A stretch of DNA of 12,262 bases from Paraglaciecola arctica. GTDB taxonomy: Bacteria > Pseudomonadota > Gammaproteobacteria > Enterobacterales > Alteromonadaceae. Below, piece by piece: positions 5,786 to 12,262 of this stretch. The stretch spans positions 1 to 12,262 of the forward strand of contig QIJM01000546.1 of the NCBI GenBank assembly GCA_003232445.1, read 5' to 3'. The position numbers and the translations under genes are program-made. A model generated the notes under the pieces. That model was not told the DNA's origin, ran no database searches, and saw only the letters and a list, made by a program, of their open reading frames with translations. Numbering within the stretch: the stretch's first letter is position 1; each line of letters begins with the position of its first letter.

Positions 5786-7153
5786 CTAAACCATAAACCC
5801 CAAATCAGAATTATTAAAATTAGATAAGTTAGGAAAAATTTCTAATAGCTCTGTTTCAGTTAATCCAAACCATTTTGCTAAAGTCGCCGCATATTGATCC
5901 ATAGAGGTGGTTGGGATCATTCTGCCATCAGCAAAATCATCGTTGCTGCCCAATGTTAGATCAGGAATTTGTCCGAAGAATTTCCCTCCATCAACGGCTC
6001 CACCCATGACCATTTGAACACCACCCCAACCGTGATCCGTTCCATCACCATTACTGGTTAATGTTCTACCAAATTCAGACATAGTAAAAGTGGTGACTTC
6101 AGATTCCTTATTAATGGATGTCATTGCATTGTTAAAATCAACCATGGCTTGGCTTAGATTATTTAATAAAGCGGCGTGTGCAACGATTTGATTATCGTGG
6201 GTATCCCAGCCGCCAACTCCAATAAGGTAGATTTGTTTCTCTTGGGGGAGTTGCTGTTCTACAGCGATCATTTGAGCAACCATAGCCAAATCATTTGAGA
6301 GTCGATTATCTCTTGCAAAAAAACTATCCATTTCAGGTGCAGAGGCTAAAACGTCATTAACGAGTAGTGCTAGCTCAGATGCCTTATCAATAGTCTTGCC
6401 GTAAGTCTTTTCCATTAAATGAGACGACTGCTGAGTTAACCTCTGAATGAGTGCTAAGCGTTCTTCGTTGCCATCTTCAACTCCAGGAGATAAAGCATAC
6501 ATTAAGGGCGCACCGTCGGAACTAATAGAGTAAGGGGTACTATTAAAACCTGTTTGTAGGGTATTTATACCCATCATAGAAATATTCATCGACAAATTGG
6601 TATTGGAATTTGCAATTAAATCCGCCATTCGTCCAGCCCAACCTGTTTTTTGGTTCTGTTGCGGCCATCCAGTTTGCCAATGTCTTTGTTGATCATTGTG
6701 AGAGAATAGTTGAGGCGGTAAGGGCACAGTGTTTTGCTGTACTTCAGTTTTAGTAACCGGCTGAATCAGCGTTCCAACATTGTTTACAAAGGATAGTTTT
6801 TGTTGATTGAATAACTCGTGAATTGGCTGCATGGCTGGGTTAAGCCCATAGCTATCGGCTGCTCCACTCAACGGAGTGATAGGCAATAAACTATCTTGTG
6901 CAATTGCCATATTCTGCCTTGTGACAAAATAGTCAGCATAACCTTGGTTTGAGCTTGGTATCACCATATTAAAAGAATCGTTACCACCGAGAAGGAAAAG
7001 GCAAACAAGTGATTTGTTGCCGACTTGAGCATTTGAACTATTAGCAAGTGCAGAAGAAACCAGTGAAAATTGATTTCCTGCAGCCATCCAACTTGCGGTT
7101 CCAGCAGTGGTTAAGAGAGATTTTCTGATAAAATTTCTACGTTTAATATTCAT
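5786..7153 (-). CDS. Tat-exported DUF1501 family protein (alkaline-phosphatase-like fold)
   Basis: A 455-residue protein. The ATG at 7153 is chosen because AAGGGGA overlaps the DUF1800 stop just upstream and gives a proper Tat signal: KRRNFIRKS at 4-12, a hydrophobic stretch, and ALA near 37. The ATG at 7180 would lie inside the DUF1800 frame. DUF1501 hallmarks are LVCLFLLGGNDSFNMVIP (49-66), SHNDQQRHWQTG (151-162), GGWDTHDNQ (314-322), SEFGRT (359-364) and GTDHGWGG (371-378). The His/Asp-rich motifs resemble the metal sites of alkaline-phosphatase/sulfatase-fold enzymes, but no substrate is established for the family. It is exported folded to the periplasm. The gene follows DUF1800 by 10 bases, the conserved pairing seen in many marine bacteria, and the two products probably act together outside the cytoplasm. 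Confidence 0.92.
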   Translation of the reverse strand: MNIKRRNFIRKSLLTTAGTASWMAAGNQFSLVSSALANSSNAQVGNKSLVCLFLLGGNDSFNMVIPSSNQGYADYFVTRQNMAIAQDSLLPITPLSGAADSYGLNPAMQPIHELFNQQKLSFVNNVGTLIQPVTKTEVQQNTVPLPPQLFSHNDQQRHWQTGWPQQNQKTGWAGRMADLIANSNTNLSMNISMMGINTLQTGFNSTPYSISSDGAPLMYALSPGVEDGNEERLALIQRLTQQSSHLMEKTYGKTIDKASELALLVNDVLASAPEMDSFFARDNRLSNDLAMVAQMIAVEQQLPQEKQIYLIGVGGWDTHDNQIVAHAALLNNLSQAMVDFNNAMTSINKESEVTTFTMSEFGRTLTSNGDGTDHGWGGVQMVMGGAVDGGKFFGQIPDLTLGSNDDFADGRMIPTTSMDQYAATLAKWFGLTETELLEIFPNLSNFNNSDLGFMV

Positions 7154-7163
7154 CACCGTCCCC

Positions 7164-8825
7164 TTATTTTTGAATCGCAAATTGTGGCGAAACGAGAGTT
7201 AAAAATAATGTATTTAGCACCTTTAGATGTTGCTCTGATTCCGATACAGCTTGCATTGAGGTTACTAATTCAGTTTTCATGTAGTCATCCATTTGTCCCG
7301 ATAAAAGTAATAGATTAAAGTGTTCGACTAATTCTGAGGGGTTGCTTGCCATATTTAATTCGTTAGTAATATCAATTAATATTCGATCCTCGTCTCTCGG
7401 ATTAAGTGTCACGCCTTGATAACCCACATAAGTTGAAACCGCCATCATATTTAGAGTATGCGTAATATAGGTTTCGTTTAATATCTGAAATTCTGGTGCA
7501 ATTAATCCTGCGTCTGCAACATCACCTGTTGGAGAAAAACTAGGCGAATAAAAATTAAAAACAGAAGGTGCGGATAGTGGAGCTTGGCCAGTCAAGTCAT
7601 AACTGTTATCAAACCAATATTTTCCGCTAGCGGTGGTTGCGTTAAACGCGCGCCATAGCTGAGTGAATCTGAGTAATGGTTCTTTTAATTTGCCAAATGT
7701 TGGATCTTGTAGCCCTGAGTCTGATATTGCTTCATCGTCTGTTAAAATTGCTTTTATTACCGCTTTTAAATCACCGCGAATACCGTTGCCATTATCACCG
7801 AAAGTAGTCGCTATTCGTTCAATGTAAGCCGGTGACGGATTGCTAGTGACTAATCGTTGAATCAGTTGACGTGAAATAAAAGGAGCCACGTTCTGATGAT
7901 TGAAAATATTATCTAACGCCGCGTTTAAATCAGATTGAGCAGTACCTCCAGCGGGGATAATCAAATCATCGAGAAGCAATTTTTCTCCGCTATCATGAAA
8001 GTCTTCAAACGCTTTCATTGAATCAATGACGTTTAGTCGTCGTTGATACCAACTAGGGTTATCGGCAGAATTCCAGCCTGTAAATACATGGGCAAATCCC
8101 TTAATAACATCTTGGTCGTAAGTGCTTACGGGATTATTTTCCATGTCGAGTGCTAAGCTTCCATCTTGGTTGAGCTTTACTAACCCGATAGAAAATAATT
8201 GCAGCACTTCTCGAGCATAGTTTTCATCAGGTCGAATATTGAGTTCTTGATTTGGTTTTTCGTTACCAAGCATGGATAAATAAATTCCCATAATAGGACT
8301 GAGAGTAACTTCTTCTAACAATTCACGATAATTCCCAAATCCATTTTTAACTAAAATATCGTAATAATTTGCAAGACCATAAGGAGTCTGTCTTAAAACA
8401 CTTTTATCGGAGACGACGAATATTTGGCTAAGAGCAAATGCGACTCTTTGTCTTAATTGATCGTCAGCAGTTATTGCCGTTCTCCACCAAACCTCATATC
8501 GATGCCTTTGGTTGAGTTCATTATTATTGGGATACTCGGTAATCAAAGGATAGTGAAGTGTTGCGGGTGTAGAAAATTGAGCATCCAACCAGGCGTCATA
8601 TCCAATATCAGCAAGACTGGCGATTGACTCTGCATTCGCTCCAAAGGTTGATTGAGTCAAAAAGCGAGCGGCTTTCTCCGATGAAATTGATAGGGTAGGA
8701 GGAGGAGGCGCTGGAGGGGCGGCGGTCTCGGGAGTCGAACTTCCACCACAAGCAGATACAAAAACAATCAATATAATTAATGATAAAAAAACAGGTAACT
8801 TTGGATGAAATAAAGAATACCACAT
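7164..8825 (-). CDS. DUF1800 family lipoprotein
   Basis: A 553-residue lipoprotein. The signal segment (about 1-25) ends in a lipobox VSAC with Cys26 as the acylation site, followed by a Gly/Ser and proline-rich linker (to about 44). The DUF1800 body shows FLTQSTFGAN (55-64), WLDAQF (79-84), NYAREVLQLFSIGL (202-215), GFAHVFTGW (243-251), HDSGEK (277-282), HQNVAPFISRQLIQRLVTSN (310-329) and later APSVFNFYSP. All are typical of the family, whose biochemical role is unknown. The start is supported by AAGGGG about nine bases upstream. It forms an operon with the DUF1501 gene (10-base gap). The upstream leader contains a duplicated piece of the DUF2750 promoter region, so its expression may depend on a captured promoter. 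Confidence 0.93.
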   Translation of the reverse strand: MWYSLFHPKLPVFLSLIILIVFVSACGGSSTPETAAPPAPPPPTLSISSEKAARFLTQSTFGANAESIASLADIGYDAWLDAQFSTPATLHYPLITEYPNNNELNQRHRYEVWWRTAITADDQLRQRVAFALSQIFVVSDKSVLRQTPYGLANYYDILVKNGFGNYRELLEEVTLSPIMGIYLSMLGNEKPNQELNIRPDENYAREVLQLFSIGLVKLNQDGSLALDMENNPVSTYDQDVIKGFAHVFTGWNSADNPSWYQRRLNVIDSMKAFEDFHDSGEKLLLDDLIIPAGGTAQSDLNAALDNIFNHQNVAPFISRQLIQRLVTSNPSPAYIERIATTFGDNGNGIRGDLKAVIKAILTDDEAISDSGLQDPTFGKLKEPLLRFTQLWRAFNATTASGKYWFDNSYDLTGQAPLSAPSVFNFYSPSFSPTGDVADAGLIAPEFQILNETYITHTLNMMAVSTYVGYQGVTLNPRDEDRILIDITNELNMASNPSELVEHFNLLLLSGQMDDYMKTELVTSMQAVSESEQHLKVLNTLFLTLVSPQFAIQK

Positions 8826-8884
8826 TCGTTCTTTCCCCTTGTTAGGATGGATTGGTATTATTGTTAGTTTGGCTTATGTTACCT

Positions 8885-8959
8885 CTAAAAGACACCTTGG
8901 TTAAAATAAATCCAGTGAATAACGATGCAATCAGCAGGTGAGGGATTGGTATCTGTCAT
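8885..8959 (-). pseudogene. Truncated DUF2750 5' end (24 codons) in the leader of DUF1800
   Basis: In repeat copy B the DUF2750 start survives as ATG (8957-8959) followed by MTDTNP, then diverges (SPADC...) and stops at TAG (8885-8887) after 24 codons. This is the first part of a duplicated DUF2750 gene. Lying between a promoter copy and DUF1800, it would be an upstream ORF in the mRNA if that promoter is active. Confidence 0.6.
8903..8930 (-). promoter_or_regulatory. Second promoter candidate for the DUF1800-DUF1501 operon
   Basis: On the - strand, TTGCAT (8925-8930), a 16-base spacer and TATTTT (8903-8908) form a moderate sigma70-like match just outside repeat copy B. It could be the module's own promoter. 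The match is weak. Confidence 0.25.
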
Positions 8960-9052
8960 GGTGAGTTTATCTTGTCTGTATGTACCGCCAATCATACGGA
9001 GTTAGCTAGGTAGGAACAACGCTAAACTTAGGTTTGTTCGCAGCCGGGGCAA
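8942..9052. repeat. Direct repeat, copy B (about 111 bp)
   Basis: Same orientation as 5585-5696, with one single-base indel in the block. It carries the DUF2750 promoter, its first codons, and the CPGCEQT tail of the broken gene, but neither complete gene. It marks the right border of the DUF1501/DUF1800 module and abuts the promoter of the short-chain dehydrogenase gene on the other strand. Confidence 0.95.
8991..9019 (-). promoter_or_regulatory. Duplicated DUF2750 promoter facing DUF1800
   Basis: Identical boxes to those of copy A: TTGTTC (9014-9019), 17 bases, TATGAT (8991-8996) on the - strand. It points at DUF1800, about 165 bases upstream of its ATG. Activity is inferred. Confidence 0.45.
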
Positions 9053-9056
9053 CAAA

Positions 9057-9085
9057 TTGATTACGTGACATAAATCAGTGATAAT
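9057..9085 (+). promoter_or_regulatory. Sigma70-type promoter for the short-chain dehydrogenase gene
   Basis: TTGATT (9057-9062), a 17-base spacer and GATAAT (9080-9085) make a good sigma70 match about 65 bases before the ATG at 9151. The -35 box begins five bases after the end of repeat copy B. Confidence 0.6.
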
Positions 9086-9150
9086 ATTTATTATTCAAAA
9101 TAATGAATCATACTCGTGCTGCCTGAAGGTGGTTATGTAAGGAAAATCTA

Positions 9151-10116
9151 ATGCTCCGTGCTCAATATTTGATTAACCTGTTAGTCGCAACAATGCTTGT
9201 AATTGGCGTTCCCACAAATGCCATTAGCAAGCAAGAAACAAAAATAAAGTCGGTACTGGTGACAGGTGCTTCTACAGGCATTGGCCGTAATTTGGCTGAA
9301 ACCCTAGCAAGCAATGGCTATCACGTATACGCCGGTGCAAGAAAAGACAAAGACTTAGCCGAACTGAATGCAATTGACAATATTACGTCTGTTAAACTTG
9401 ATGTGACCAAGCAGGATGAGATTGATGCTGTTGTTACCTTAATTAAGGGGAAAGGCACCGGTCTTTATGGCTTGGTCAACAATGCAGGTATAGGCGGTGG
9501 CGGTGCAGTGCTGGAAACCTCGGTCGAAGATCAAACCATGGTTTACCTAATCAATGTTGAAGGCGTCTACCGCGTTACCAAAGCGTTTGCCCCGCTGATT
9601 ATTGAATCCAAGGGTCGTATTTCTACAACCGGTTCAATTGCCGGAACTGTTACGAACAGCCGGCTCAATGCCTACAGCGGCAGCAAACACTGGATTGAGG
9701 CATTCACTGATGCCCTCGCCGATGAAATGGCACCGTTGGACGTGTTGGTTAGCGTTATCGAACCTGGTAACTACCAATCACACATCCGTCGCAGCACAGT
9801 CTTACGTAGATTTGCCAAAGTAAAAGCAGCGGGTGGAGAAATAACGCCCGATATGCAAAAGATGTTTGCCGACACTACGGCAAGAGAGCTTTCTTATAAA
9901 AAGCCTGATGAAGTTTCAGCCGCTTATATGCACGCATTATTTGATGACAAACCGCTACGCCGCTATATGGTTACACCGAGTCAGCAAGAGCAGGCATTTA
10001 CCATTAGTACAAAGGTACGCCAATTAGTAGAACTCAATCAATGGGGTCCGCATAGCTACAATCGTGACCAACTTGTTGAAATGCTAGATAAGGCTATTGC
10101 AGAAAAAGCAAAATGA
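9151..10116 (+). CDS. Short-chain dehydrogenase/reductase (SDR) with N-terminal signal-like segment
   Basis: A 321-residue classical SDR, an NAD(P)-dependent oxidoreductase. The Rossmann motif TGASTGIG (38-45), LDVT (83-86), NNAG (110-113), Asn135, Ser162 (TTGS) and YSGSK with Tyr175/Lys179 form a complete catalytic tetrad. EPGNYQS (204-210) is the usual post-catalytic PG segment. The fold begins near residue 33; before it lies a positively charged, hydrophobic stretch with an N-x-A end (about 1-24), which looks like a Sec signal peptide or membrane anchor and is unusual for this family. The start is supported by AAGGA (9139-9143), seven bases upstream. The next Met (15) would remove part of the hydrophobic stretch and has no better ribosome site. 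The substrate is unknown. It has its own promoter and converges on yegD with a 24-base gap. Confidence 0.92.
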   Translation: MLRAQYLINLLVATMLVIGVPTNAISKQETKIKSVLVTGASTGIGRNLAETLASNGYHVYAGARKDKDLAELNAIDNITSVKLDVTKQDEIDAVVTLIKGKGTGLYGLVNNAGIGGGGAVLETSVEDQTMVYLINVEGVYRVTKAFAPLIIESKGRISTTGSIAGTVTNSRLNAYSGSKHWIEAFTDALADEMAPLDVLVSVIEPGNYQSHIRRSTVLRRFAKVKAAGGEITPDMQKMFADTTARELSYKKPDEVSAAYMHALFDDKPLRRYMVTPSQQEQAFTISTKVRQLVELNQWGPHSYNRDQLVEMLDKAIAEKAK

Positions 10117-10140
10117 GTAGAAGAACTAATTTTGGCGAAC

Positions 10141-11658
10141 CTACTTTACTTCATTTAATTTCGCCGCTTGAATGCCCAAACCTTCGCATACAGAGTTAAA
10201 TGCGTCGCCTTGCATAGTAGGTAAACCGGGTAACATGTCTAACAGCTCTTTTTTGACGATAGGCGACAAACTCATACCGCCAGTGATAAATAACATCTCT
10301 GGTGGCTCAGAGCTGTTTTCTAAACATTCGGTCACTAAACTCTTCACCTTGCCTAGCCAAGCTTGCATTGAGCGCTTAAGCTCCTCAACGTTCAGATTAA
10401 CGTCATAATCTGGCTCGATATAATGCAATGGCAGGATAATTTCATCTTTTGAAGAAAGTAATTCTTTGGCTAATCGTGATGAATTCACTAGCCTGGCTGA
10501 GAGTTTTTCTTCTTGTACTTCTAACAATCGTTCTAATAACTTGGGCTGTTTGAGCAAGGATTTTGTATTCGCAATATCCAACCAGTACTCTTCTGAGAAA
10601 AATCGATTGAGTTTTGGGATATCATCTACCGCGCACATATCAGAAAAATAAGCGGGTGGCACCGGCAAGCCGTTATACATCAATAAACCTTGGCCCATAG
10701 TCGGTGCAATAGATTTTATGATCAGGTTTTTGTCGCATTCCATGCCGCCTAGGCGGGTGCCTGTGACTGACATAACATCTTGTTGACGATCTACATTCGC
10801 CAGTTTTTCTGGTGATAACTTAATACAGCAAATATCGGTAGTACCACCACCAATATCCACCACCAGCACGTTGGTGTGTTTATCTAGGGTGCGTTCAATC
10901 TTGTATGCTGCGGCGATGGGCTCTTCAAGAAAATCGACTTTACTAAAACCTGCCATATTTGCCGCTTGGGTCATAATTTCAATGGCTTGGTTGTTGCCAT
11001 CTTGCCCTCTGGTGCCATGAAATCGCACTGGGCGACCAATCACAGCCGTATCGACAGACTGGCCCAATTGCTGCTCGGCACTTAAACGAAAAAATTCCAA
11101 TTGTTTGGCTATCAAACCGACAAAGGCCTGTTGCTGACCTTCCACCAAGTTGGCACCTAAAAAATTTTTTGGCGAATAAATCAACCGACCTTTTTCTGGG
11201 GTTTTCAAATAACGTCTAAACCCATCTTCACCAAAAGCAAACTCACCGGTTTCAACTAACTGTTGCAAGGGCAAGTCTTGCACCGTCATGTTTTCCAACA
11301 AAAGTTCAATAGCACGTTCTTGCAAAGCAGGAAGATTATGAAATTCAGCACGCAGGACATCAATCCTATCGCTATGTATACGCTGCTCTCTTGGGTCTGG
11401 TGCTTCGTAATAGCCTTCTTTGGCTTTATCAATTTTGTCAGAAATAGCGCGTTTTAATTGAGCGATTTTTGCTTCAATCATCGGAATAGGTGGTCTAGGC
11501 AGTTCGTCTTTATAATAGATAAAAACCGAGGATCGAATTTTGTTTGCTGCTTCTAGACTAGGATCGAGTTTAACAAAATGATGCTGCTGACCATCAAAAT
11601 ACACCACCTCGGAGTTCGAAGTCCCATAATCTATACCTATTGCTGCCATATCCGTCAT
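10141..11658 (-). CDS. yegD: YegD-type Hsp70-family ATPase
   Basis: A 505-residue actin/Hsp70-fold ATPase most like E. coli YegD (about 450 aa), lacking a canonical substrate-binding domain. The phosphate-1 loop IDYGTSNS (9-16), SPKNFLGANL (162-171), IGRPVRFHG (207-215), EEPIAAAY (245-252), the phosphate-2 motif VVDIGGGTTD (266-275) and the adenosine motif FITGGMS near the C-terminus are all intact, so ATP binding is expected. The extra length lies mainly between about 50 and 155, with a predicted charged helix, compared with YegD. The ATG at 11658 has AGGTGA three bases upstream; the ATG at 11649 is possible. Function is poorly known; it is presumed chaperone-like and cytoplasmic. It converges on the SDR gene. 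Confidence 0.9.
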   Translation of the reverse strand: MTDMAAIGIDYGTSNSEVVYFDGQQHHFVKLDPSLEAANKIRSSVFIYYKDELPRPPIPMIEAKIAQLKRAISDKIDKAKEGYYEAPDPREQRIHSDRIDVLRAEFHNLPALQERAIELLLENMTVQDLPLQQLVETGEFAFGEDGFRRYLKTPEKGRLIYSPKNFLGANLVEGQQQAFVGLIAKQLEFFRLSAEQQLGQSVDTAVIGRPVRFHGTRGQDGNNQAIEIMTQAANMAGFSKVDFLEEPIAAAYKIERTLDKHTNVLVVDIGGGTTDICCIKLSPEKLANVDRQQDVMSVTGTRLGGMECDKNLIIKSIAPTMGQGLLMYNGLPVPPAYFSDMCAVDDIPKLNRFFSEEYWLDIANTKSLLKQPKLLERLLEVQEEKLSARLVNSSRLAKELLSSKDEIILPLHYIEPDYDVNLNVEELKRSMQAWLGKVKSLVTECLENSSEPPEMLFITGGMSLSPIVKKELLDMLPGLPTMQGDAFNSVCEGLGIQAAKLNEVK

Positions 11659-11956
11659 TCGTCACCTAAAAACAAGGCCGAGGATTGTAAAGTAAAAGGC
11701 CACCTAGTTCATTAATTGTTTTGCCTAAATTGTTCTAATAGGTTGTCGATGGTCATTTTAAACCTAAAAATAATTGCATGAAAATCATACATTTAAAACT
11801 AATTTCTCTTTTGATAGGGCATTTTTATTGATTTTTCGCATTCACTCTACGAAACATAAATAACTCAATACTAAGCGGAGAATTGGGTGTTTTATTAACG
11901 CTAGATAGTGAGGCAAAAATATTGTCTTGCACTTAATAGACAAAATGGAGAGAAGC
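11659..11956. other. Intergenic region upstream of yegD
   Basis: About 300 AT-rich bases with no convincing gene. It must hold the yegD promoter on the - strand. A 14-codon - strand ORF (11756 to 11712, MTIDNLLEQFRQNN) lies here. No clear terminator or known riboswitch was seen. Confidence 0.6.
11684..11711 (-). promoter_or_regulatory. Promoter candidate for yegD
   Basis: On the - strand TACAAT (11684-11689) is a good -10 box. The best -35, TGAACT (11706-11711), with a 16-base spacer, is poor. It lies about 25 bases before the yegD start, which would give a short leader. Confidence 0.25.
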
Positions 11957-12109
11957 ATGCAACGAACAGACTCTTGCCGCGGGCACCGCGAACTCACGCA
12001 GCAATGGATTGCGCCTAGGCACAGGATACGCCCACGCCACGAGAGTAAAGATAACCAAGGGGGTGACAGGGAGAAAAAATTAAAAAAGGACAGTAAAACA
12101 GATGGCTAA
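11957..12109 (+). other. GC-richer hairpin block; possible 50-codon basic ORF or structured leader RNA
   Basis: This block is visibly richer in G and C than its surroundings and contains compact inverted repeats: CGCGG-GCA-CCGCG (11978-11990), GCAAT-GG-ATTGC (12001-12012) and the palindrome GCCTAGGC (12013-12020). An ORF from ATG 11957, with GGAGAG (11947-11952) five bases upstream, gives 50 residues, very rich in Arg, Lys, His and Asp, ending KKDSKTDG. I recognise neither the peptide nor an RNA family. The short stem-loops and the low-complexity peptide fit a structured 5' leader or small RNA as well as a protein. Treat as unexplained. Confidence 0.3.
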
Positions 12110-12212
12110 AGCAGTAACAATGGCGGTCTTAGCCAAACTCGGCTATAAAAAAGGTAAGTCACAACAACGGCTTGCTATGACTCAGTCACCCTTCTATATA
12201 TCTACTATATAA
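12102..12212 (+). other. Possible 36-codon ORF overlapping the preceding small ORF
   Basis: ATG at 12102 begins MAKAVTMAVLAKLGYKKGK and ends at TAA (12210-12212). It overlaps the end of the 50-codon ORF by eight bases, and AAGGA (12086-12090) sits eleven bases upstream. The overlap resembles translational coupling, but the length and the lack of any recognised family make it doubtful. Confidence 0.2.
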
Positions 12213-12262
12213 GCAGAAACCTTCCACATCGGGCTTGTCCAACAACAGGATTAAGTCGCGGA
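12186..12262 (-). other. Possible 3' end of a - strand gene entering from the right
   Basis: On the - strand the frame is open from the window edge to TGA (12186-12188), giving 24 residues beginning RDLILLLDKPDVEGFCLYSR. The residue pattern is protein-like, but the fragment is too short to assign. It overlaps the 36-codon + strand ORF, so at most one of the two is likely real. Confidence 0.2.

Noticed and set aside
7154..7180. ATG at 7180 as the DUF1501 start
   Set aside because: It would overlap the DUF1800 coding end and put nine residues ahead of the Tat motif; the ATG at 7153 has the better ribosome site.
5585..9052. The bracketed module as an insertion sequence or composite transposon
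   Set aside because: There is no transposase, no terminal inverted repeats and no short target duplication; the repeats are pieces of neighbouring genes.
10110..10160. Shared terminator between the convergent SDR and yegD genes
   Set aside because: Only a 5-bp AGTAG/CTACT pairing with a long loop and no clean T tract is visible.
11940..12085. - strand hydrophobic ORF opposite the GC-richer block
   Set aside because: It has no start or ribosome site and is best explained by GC-rich sequence leaving several frames open.

Overview
The window looks like a moderately AT-rich gammaproteobacterial chromosome, probably a marine Alteromonadales relative (Alteromonas, Glaciecola or Paraglaciecola type). 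This rests on gene content: a YegD-type Hsp70-like ATPase, a DUF2750 protein, Sel1 repeats and a Tat/lipoprotein DUF1501-DUF1800 pair. The taxon is an inference, since there is no rRNA or other marker gene. No tRNA, rRNA, CRISPR array, transposase or integrase was found.

Bases 1-5110 (+ strand) hold a tightly packed run of genes: the 3' end of a Sel1-repeat gene, a small single-pass protein resembling ExbD/TolR, an exported SLT-type lytic transglycosylase, two unrecognised soluble proteins (520 and 181 aa), and a membrane protein. The membrane protein has an N-terminal domain that resembles the Lon (S16) proteolytic domain but lacks the lysine of its Ser-Lys dyad. Overlapping start/stop codons (ATGA at 959-962; an 8-nt overlap at 3332-3339) indicate translational coupling. 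I read this as a possible envelope-spanning, stator-like machine with a peptidoglycan-opening enzyme. It is the best candidate here for an undescribed system.

Bases 5111-9150 are a rearranged accessory region. A DUF2750 gene (- strand) is followed upstream by the 3' remnant of a broken gene ending in a CPGC motif, then by a two-gene - strand operon: a DUF1800 lipoprotein followed, 10 nt later, by a Tat-exported DUF1501 protein. The pair is bracketed by a near-perfect direct repeat of about 112 bp (5585-5696 and 8942-9052). The repeat contains the DUF2750 promoter, its first codons and the tail of the broken gene. The distal copy therefore places a second copy of the DUF2750 promoter upstream of DUF1800. 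This looks like a module acquired by duplication or recombination, and homologous recombination between the copies could delete it.

Bases 9151-11658 hold a short-chain dehydrogenase (+) with an unexpected N-terminal signal-peptide-like segment, converging on a YegD-type Hsp70-family ATPase (-). The last 600 bases contain no confident gene. They hold the YegD upstream region, then a GC-richer hairpin-containing block with two possible tiny overlapping ORFs, and perhaps the 3' end of a - strand gene entering from the right.
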